Shown piece by piece: positions 57,661-64,000 of a stretch of 64,000 bases of DNA. A program made the position numbers and the translations under genes. Numbering within the stretch: the first letter of the stretch is position 1; every line of letters begins with the position of its first letter. The DNA is taken from positions 1 to 64,000 of the forward strand of contig JXTC01000245.1 in the NCBI GenBank assembly GCA_002914845.1, given 5' to 3'. Source of the DNA: Trema orientale (lineage: Eukaryota; Streptophyta; Magnoliopsida; Rosales; Cannabaceae). The notes under the pieces are model-generated. The model was not told where the DNA came from and searched no databases. It saw nothing but the letters and a program-made list of their open reading frames with translations.

Positions 57661-59039
57661 TAATTTTAGAGAAATAAATGACCTCATTTTCTAATTTATA
57701 GCTTAAGGGCCTTTTTTATTTATTTATTATTTTTTCCATTTGTTAGTTATTTACTAAATTAAAGCTTAATGACTTTTTTTTTCCCCCCATTATAGGTAAT
57801 GTCCATTTGTTAGTTAAGAGATTTTCACTTTCTTTCTTTTGCATTTATTTTATTATCTTTATTTAATTATTTCATATTTTTATAGCCTAATGATCTTTCT
57901 TTTAATAGGTTAACCTTCGTTTATATATATATATATATTGAAGGGAATATAATTTTTTTTTAATAAGTTCATTTGTAACTGAGGGCATCTAGTGATTTTT
58001 TTTTTTTTCTCGGGGAAGTTGGGGCTTAAAAAGGTTTTATACCTATTCAGCATTAATTTTAATTTTATTTTCATATTTTTGTAATTTTGAAATATTAAAA
58101 TCTGCACCAATTACTCAAAAGTTGTCGAGTATTGGGTCAATACACTTTTCAATCCCCAGTCACTTACAAACTTATCTTATTAATAATATCAATACTAAAA
58201 ACTTAAAATTATCATATTGTGTAGTAAAAATGAAAAAATACCCTAACATTTGTCTTTTTCTTAAATGAAAAGAGTGGAGACATCTTCTCCGGCTAATTAT
58301 TGAGAAAAATTGTTATAATTTATTCTCCAGCAACACTTTTATTTTTATTTTTTTATTATTTTAAATAAAATAAAATATAACAGTTTTCTCAATATAATAG
58401 TTTGCTATTTTATTTCCGTTTAATCAAAGTCTTGATCTTTTTCCTTCTTTTATTAAAAAACCATATATATTGCTATTTTTTCACCCAAATTAGACGGAGG
58501 GACATTGTCCTAGTCAAGCCCCTCTTAATTTTATCTTTTCATTTTTTTTTTGAAAGGAATTTCATCTCTTCATTTTGAAAAAGTCTAATTTTTCGTATTT
58601 ACAGTTTTTTAATTTAAATTTACATACGTACCCCTCACAAAATGGTAGAGAAAATATAAAAAAGCTCCCATAAAATATACAAAACGTGATTATAACCTTC
58701 ACTAAACAGGAATCGTGTCACCCTCCTGCAAATATAGTATTAATAATAAGCTCACTGTATTTAATTTAAAAAAAAGGATTACTGTATTTTAGTTTTGACT
58801 ACTTACCTAGTAAACCACTCTAGATTCGGATAATAATGACACGAATATTTTTTTTTGTTTGGCCGAAATGACATGAATACTAGAGTCTGAAGTGAAAGAT
58901 GAGTATTATGGAAAAAGAATTAGAAGAAAAACAAACGAATGAATATGGACAATGGACATGTTTGGGTAGTCAGTTATACGTCATGTGGATAAATTAAACA
59001 ACTTTTTATTCTGAAATAATTAAATAAATAAATCCCAAG
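57661..59039. other. Intergenic upstream of the GABA transaminase gene
   Basis: AT-rich with poly-T runs; no gene or bounded element seen. The last few hundred bases are probably promoter. Confidence 0.5.
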
Positions 59040-59047
59040 TATATAAG
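59040..59047 (+). promoter_or_regulatory. Candidate TATA box of the GABA transaminase gene
   Basis: TATATAAG about 120 bp before the ATG at 59168, at a position fitting a short leader. Confidence 0.5.
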
Positions 59048-59167
59048 TGAGGTTGGTCCACTCTCCACTCCATAAAAATGAATTATTATTAATCAGTCTC
59101 GGCAGCCTTTCAAAGCTCCTCGGTTCTTGCAGGTCGTGAATCAGAGAAAGACAAGTGAAAACTGAAA

Positions 59168-62100
59168 ATGAAGGGTTTCAGTACACTTCTTCGATCCAAC
59201 GTTAGAACCCAGGTACCATTTCTCAATTACCCATTCGTTTTTTCCTCCATTTACATCTTTTTCTTATGCTAATCTTTGAATTTTCTTCAAAAACAAATTT
59301 TTTTTTTTTTTAATAATTTTTTGGGTGCTGGATTGATTTGTTTAGGATTTTCTGTCTAAGTTTGGCCTCGTTTTTCCTGCCATGGATTTTGTCTTTTTGA
59401 TGATTTTTCTAAAGATCTTTTTTTAAAAAAAAAAAATTACTTTTTGGTACTATTTAACTTTTGGGCTATGTAGTTTTGTTTAGAGGATGGAAACGATGAA
59501 GATTTTGTTACCCATTTGACTTTTGTTTCCATTTTGGCTCTTTTTTACGTGCTCTCTGATTTTGGGATACCTTAAGTTATTTGCATATGTTATGGATCAA
59601 TGCTCTTGTCTGATATAAGCACAGAAGATATTTCATTGTTTCTTTAATATAAAGAAGAAGGAAAAGAAGAAAGGGTCCTTTGAGGTCAACTTCTAATTTA
59701 AAATATGATTTATTTATCTTTTTTGTTTGGTTGCTGAGAAATAAAGGTGAGAAGGGAAAAAGGGTACTCTTTCATTCAATGTGTCTAGCCCGTGCTTTTA
59801 TTGATTTTGTTCCCCGACCTATTTTTCTGCATTCAACTATTCTTTCTTGAGAAGTCAAATCTTTTAAGTGTTGAATACTAATATTTTAGAAACAAAACAG
59901 TTCTTGATAACAAGCCTAATCTATCAAGTGGTTCTAAGATGGGTTTCTTCTGCAATGCTCAAGGAACCATATGCTAAGAAAATGTTTCAGAAAATAAGTG
60001 CGTCTTGTGTAGCGTAGGCCATTTATAGTGTGTTAAAGGATTCATTTGATATATATTCATGGTATCTTAAGGGTTTACTGTACAATGTGAATATCTTCTT
60101 CTTCTTTCTCTCCCCCCCCCTCTCGAGGGGAGAATATCTTTTGAATTTAACTAACCTGTATCATTCATGTTGGTATGAGATCATTACATGAAAAAAGGGC
60201 TAATCTGTTTCTTGTCGTCATTATGAACATACCCGGGGGTGGTTATATCCATTATTAAAATTATTTGTGCGTGTGACATTACGTGTGCTGTGAGTCTGTG
60301 ACATATATGAATAGCAACTCAGAAAAAAAAAAGAATAATTCAGAGATGCTTATATATTAATGATCATATCAACATATCCAGAGATGGTTATATCCACCAC
60401 TAAAATTATTTATGCGTGTGATATTTCGTGTATTGTGACATATAAAAAAAACTATAATTCCAAAATGTCTATATGTGTGTTTATTTTATTTTATTTTATT
60501 TTATTTTATTATAGTTACTGTGCTGCTCATATCTGCTTTCCCATCTATAAAATATTCATATGGTTACCTGTTTTTCCAGCTTGGTTCATATATGAAATAT
60601 GTCACTGCTTCTAGAATTCCAGAGAATCACGTCCTTCCGGTTTCTTCATTGGCAAGACAGTACAGCACAGAAGCATCTGTCCAAAAGGAAGATTCAGCGA
60701 CTGATGTGAAAGGAAGTCAAGGGTAAATGATGATTCATTTGAAATTCTTTTTGTGATTAGTTCCTGTCTCTTTAAATGTGTGTTATCTGCCACATGTTGG
60801 CTAGTATTTTTAGACATCCAACGTTGTATATTGTATGGATTTTGGGCCATATGTATGCATCCAATATTGCAGATGAACTGCCGAAGTTTGCTTAGCTTAA
60901 CATCTCTTGATTTGTCAGGTTCAAAGGGCATGATATGCTCGCACCTTTCACTGCTGGGTGGCAGTCCACTGACTTGCATCCTTTGGTTATAGAAAAATCT
61001 GAGGTGAACTTCTAGACAATGTATCCTTCTAAGTATCACAATTTTCTCTTACGGGAAAAAAAGTTATCCTTTAGATGCAAATATGTGTCTTTTCCATTTC
61101 AATCTGGTTGGCTTGTTAAAGCATATGACTTACTTTGTTATTGTTTCAGGGTTCCTACGTTTATGACACCAAGGGGAGGAAGTATCTTGATGCTCTTGCT
61201 GGTCTTTGGTGCACAGCATTAGGTTTGCATGTTATGGTTCACATTGTTATTTCTTTACACGTATGCTGTTGGCTTCAGTGCTGTTTTTGTTTAAATTGAT
61301 TGATATAGTTGTCCTTGATCCACTTGAAAAGATATAAATTAATATGATTTCAGCATAAATAATATATCTTTTAATTGAATTTTTTTGTCTAACATTTGAT
61401 CACTGCCATTTATTTATTTATTTTTTCTGATTAGATATCTGTGTGATTATGTCATAGCTTATATTCAGTGCCTTGCTGCTAGTTCTGTATAATCTGATCC
61501 CGTCCCCTCACCCTTCATTCATTAATAGTTATGCATAATTACTCGAGCACTAGCCAGCCACTATTTGTCCCTCATCCTTCAATATAAGGACACCATGCCT
61601 TACTCTTACTTGCAATCACTACACTTTAGCTATAATAAGAAAGCCACTTAAATTTATTTAATTTGACATAAACCTAAATTATGTATTTATGTTAATTTGA
61701 CATAAACCTAAATTATGTATTTATGTTATAAATGCATAAGAACCTGTATTTAAGCTATCAATTAGAAAGAAAAAAAAAAAAAAAAAAGAAGGTTTTCAGC
61801 TGCATACGCAATTTTACAAATTGGAAAACCTTATGGATTCATTGCTACTTGAAGTTGGTTCCTTTCCCTCCACCCACTTTTCCGTTGAACCCTTAGATAA
61901 AGGCATCTATATTTGCCATTATAATTTGGTGTATATCTCTTCCCTTAATTACATATTCAATTCTAATAATCATCTTGTCTTCCAAACCAAAGATATGCAC
62001 TCATTTGTGCACGTGAAAATGCTTCTGTTTACTTGAATCATGCATTTTAATTGCTTATTAAAAATTTACAGGGGGAAATGAACCTCGACTTGTTGCTGCT

Positions 62101-64000
62101 GCAACCTCACAGTTGAATACCTTGCCATTTTACCACTCGTTCTGGAATCGTACAACAAAACCTTCTTTGGTATCATATGTTTTCACTTTTGATTTTTCAT
62201 TAAAAGGTTTAGAATTCTGATTTCAGTATTAAGTATTAACTGCGACATATTTTTCTAGTCCTTTTCTTATTTTTGAAGTTCTATGAGTTATCTATCTGGC
62301 AAAATTGTCTTGCTTAAGTTATATTCTTCAAGATAATCCTTACTGCTGGAAGATAGTTAAAGGCTACTTCCTTTTTTGAGTTGCTCTTGCATGATATAGT
62401 GCTATTATTTCATCTTACAGGACCTAGCAAAGGAACTCCTAGAAACTTTCACAGCAAGCAAAATGGCAAAAGCTTTTTTTACGAATAGTGGATCAGAAGC
62501 CAACGATACCCAGGTTTGTTAGTTTGTATGCTTTGACTTCATTAATAGGAAAATATTTCTGTACGTGCTTTGATGTTTTGGAGAAGATCATAGGTGAAAC
62601 AAAAACCAAAAAATTTTCATTGTGCAGCTGTTTTCTTGTTTACGTAATTGAGGTTGAACTGCTATAGATAACATCCTTATAACTAAATGAAAAATTTTCC
62701 TGTAGGTTAAGCTTGTTTGGTATTACAATAATGCACTTGGACGACCTAATAAGAAGAAATTCATAGCTCGAGCAAAATCGTATTTCCTCTAACTAAGTTT
62801 TCTTTCTCTATGAATTCTTGTCATCATGCGTAGCAATTGAAATCTTTTTTGCACTTTACAGGTACCATGGTTCGACATTGATATCTGCTAGCCTTTCTGG
62901 GTAGGATAAGTCAATAACTAAATTGCTCTTGAAAATATTGCCCTCCAGATTATTCACCGGGAAATTCTTATGACAGGCTCCCTGCTTTGCATCAAAAATT
63001 TGATTTGCCTGCTCCATTTGTACTGCACACCGACTGTCCTCATTATTGGCGGTATCATCTTCCAGGTGGTTATTTACCCAATTTAATGGCCTAATTTCTA
63101 ATATTTTTTCATTGACTTGTCTGCGTTCAACATTTAACATGCTACTGGATATGGCAGGTGAGACGGAGGAAGAATTTTCAACCAGACTAGCTAATAATCT
63201 AGAGGATCTTATCCTGAAAGAGGGACCAGACACAGTAAATTTCTCAGCTAATCCTATATGTATATTTGTCCTTTTATTCATGAAGGAAGCTTTGTCCCCT
63301 GACTTATTATTATTGTTTATTTCAGATAGCTGCATTTATTGCCGAACCTGTCATGGGGGCTGGAGGTGTGATACCCCCGCCTGCAACTTATTTTGATAAG
63401 GTAAGTCCTTAGGACTTAAGTTCTCAATACAAATCATACTCAAATCTTGCTTTTTATTATCGGCTATATTACCATGCAATACGAAGTATATTTCTCTTTG
63501 GCAATAACAAGTATATTTCTGTCTTTGCCTTGTCCTTCCCTTGGAGAAGAAAAGGTTACACCTATCATATCATTTCATGCTTGTTGCAGATTCAACCTAT
63601 TCTGAAGAAATATGACATTCTTTTTATTGCTGATGAGGTGTGCGATCTTTCCTTAATATCTATGTTTAAGTTTAGGTAATGACTAATGAGAAAGTTCATC
63701 AAGAGTGGTTCTTTAGCTAAGGTTTTTGTTTCTTCATTTACTGTCAATGTTAAGGTAATCTGTGCATTTGGAAGGCTTGGGACAATGTATGGATGTGACA
63801 AATACAATATTAAACCAGACCTTGTATCTGTAGCTAAGGTAAAGTGAGACCATTGCAATAGATGGGTTGTGCACAATCGCATTGTTAAGTATGTACTGTT
63901 TCTCTAATTCTGGTTTTGGATGTCCCAGGCACTTTCTTCTGCATATATGCCCATCGGAGCTGTTATGGTGAGCCCTCAAGTTTCAGAAGTTATATACTCG
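59168..64000 (+). CDS. GABA-T: Gamma-aminobutyrate transaminase (class III, PLP, mitochondrial), 3' end cut by window
   Basis: Fourteen coding exons join in frame: 59168-59212, 60580-60722, 60919-61003, 61150-61222, 62072-62169, 62421-62513, 62706-62779, 62862-62900, 62977-63065, 63158-63234, 63326-63400, 63590-63637, 63755-63838, 63929-64000 (continues). The visible 365 aa compare with about 500 in the family. The N-terminus ([15 protein letters not shown]..., Arg/Ser-rich, no acidic residues in the first 15) looks like a mitochondrial presequence. PLP-site landmarks: NSGSEAND (phosphate binding, about 170-177), SYHGST, Asp312 in FIADEV (pyridine nitrogen) and Lys341 in SVAKALSS (Schiff base). 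Plant enzymes convert GABA to succinic semialdehyde with pyruvate or glyoxylate as acceptor, the second step of the GABA shunt (Arabidopsis POP2). No break seen in the visible part. Confidence 0.95.
60241..60450 (+). repeat. 145-bp imperfect tandem duplication in GABA transaminase intron 1
   Basis: GGTTATATCCA...AAAATTATTT.TGCGTGTGA occurs at 60241 and 60386, with 'cgtgt.ttgtga' following in both. Confidence 0.75.
60481..60511 (+). repeat. (TTTTA)6 microsatellite in GABA transaminase intron 1
   Basis: Six TTTTA-type units about 70 bases before the exon 2 acceptor. Confidence 0.9.
61660..61727 (+). repeat. 34-bp tandem duplication in a GABA transaminase intron
   Basis: ATTTGACATAAACCTAAATT starts at 61660 and again at 61694, within the intron between exons 4 and 5. 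Confidence 0.9.

Overview
The window is nuclear DNA of a flowering plant, most likely a eudicot. The reasons are many GT-AG introns, AT-rich intergenic DNA, several families of plant DNA transposons and MITEs, an L1-type LINE and tRNA-derived SINEs, together with plant-specific genes (FHY3/FAR1, a plant DHHC S-acyltransferase, mitochondrial GABA transaminase). Nothing suggests a bacterial or organellar origin. The assembly has one ambiguous base at 19461.

Layout, left to right. 1-1140: low-complexity left edge with a possible minus-strand 5' gene end, then a Tourist-like MITE carrying a second copy of its own family. 1560-5939: a nine-coding-exon Ulp1-like cysteine protease gene (479 aa) with clean splice sites, but with Val where the catalytic Asp is expected. 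6919-16920: a decayed LINE (ORF1, endonuclease, reverse transcriptase, RNase H) interrupted by long AT-rich, GT...AG-bounded segments; a SINE with a 9-bp target duplication lies inside one non-coding part. 18721-19362: an unrecognised basic 213-aa protein. 21760-24997 (minus): a complete FHY3/FAR1-type transposase-derived transcription factor (7 coding exons, 840 aa), with an inferred leader exon near 27.8-28.1 kb. 31152-31277: a truncated SINE. 31768-36439: a 4.7-kb hAT element with 8-bp target duplications and a broken transposase gene. 37081-38326: a 1.25-kb fold-back element with 9-bp target duplications. 38.6-45.1 kb: a MITE-rich block, including a second self-nested Tourist pair. 46204-51541: a DHHC protein S-acyltransferase gene (9 coding exons, 735 aa). 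55.7-57.7 kb: another MITE cluster. 59168-64000: GABA transaminase (14 coding exons visible), cut by the right edge.

The host genes do not form a pathway: they are independent housekeeping or regulatory loci (light signalling and transcription, protein S-acylation, GABA catabolism in mitochondria). The window is most informative for transposon biology. At least seven elements have boundaries readable to the base from target-site duplications (a 19-bp duplication at the truncated SINE, 9-bp at the other SINE and two MULE-type elements, 8-bp at three hAT-type elements, one with a single mismatch), plus a 3-bp TAA duplication at the nested Tourist insertion. No CRISPR array, rRNA or functional tRNA gene was seen. 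I did not find an obviously new molecular system. The observations I consider most worth checking are the intron-like interruptions of the LINE, the Asp-to-Val change in the Ulp1-like protease, and the self-nesting MITE family.
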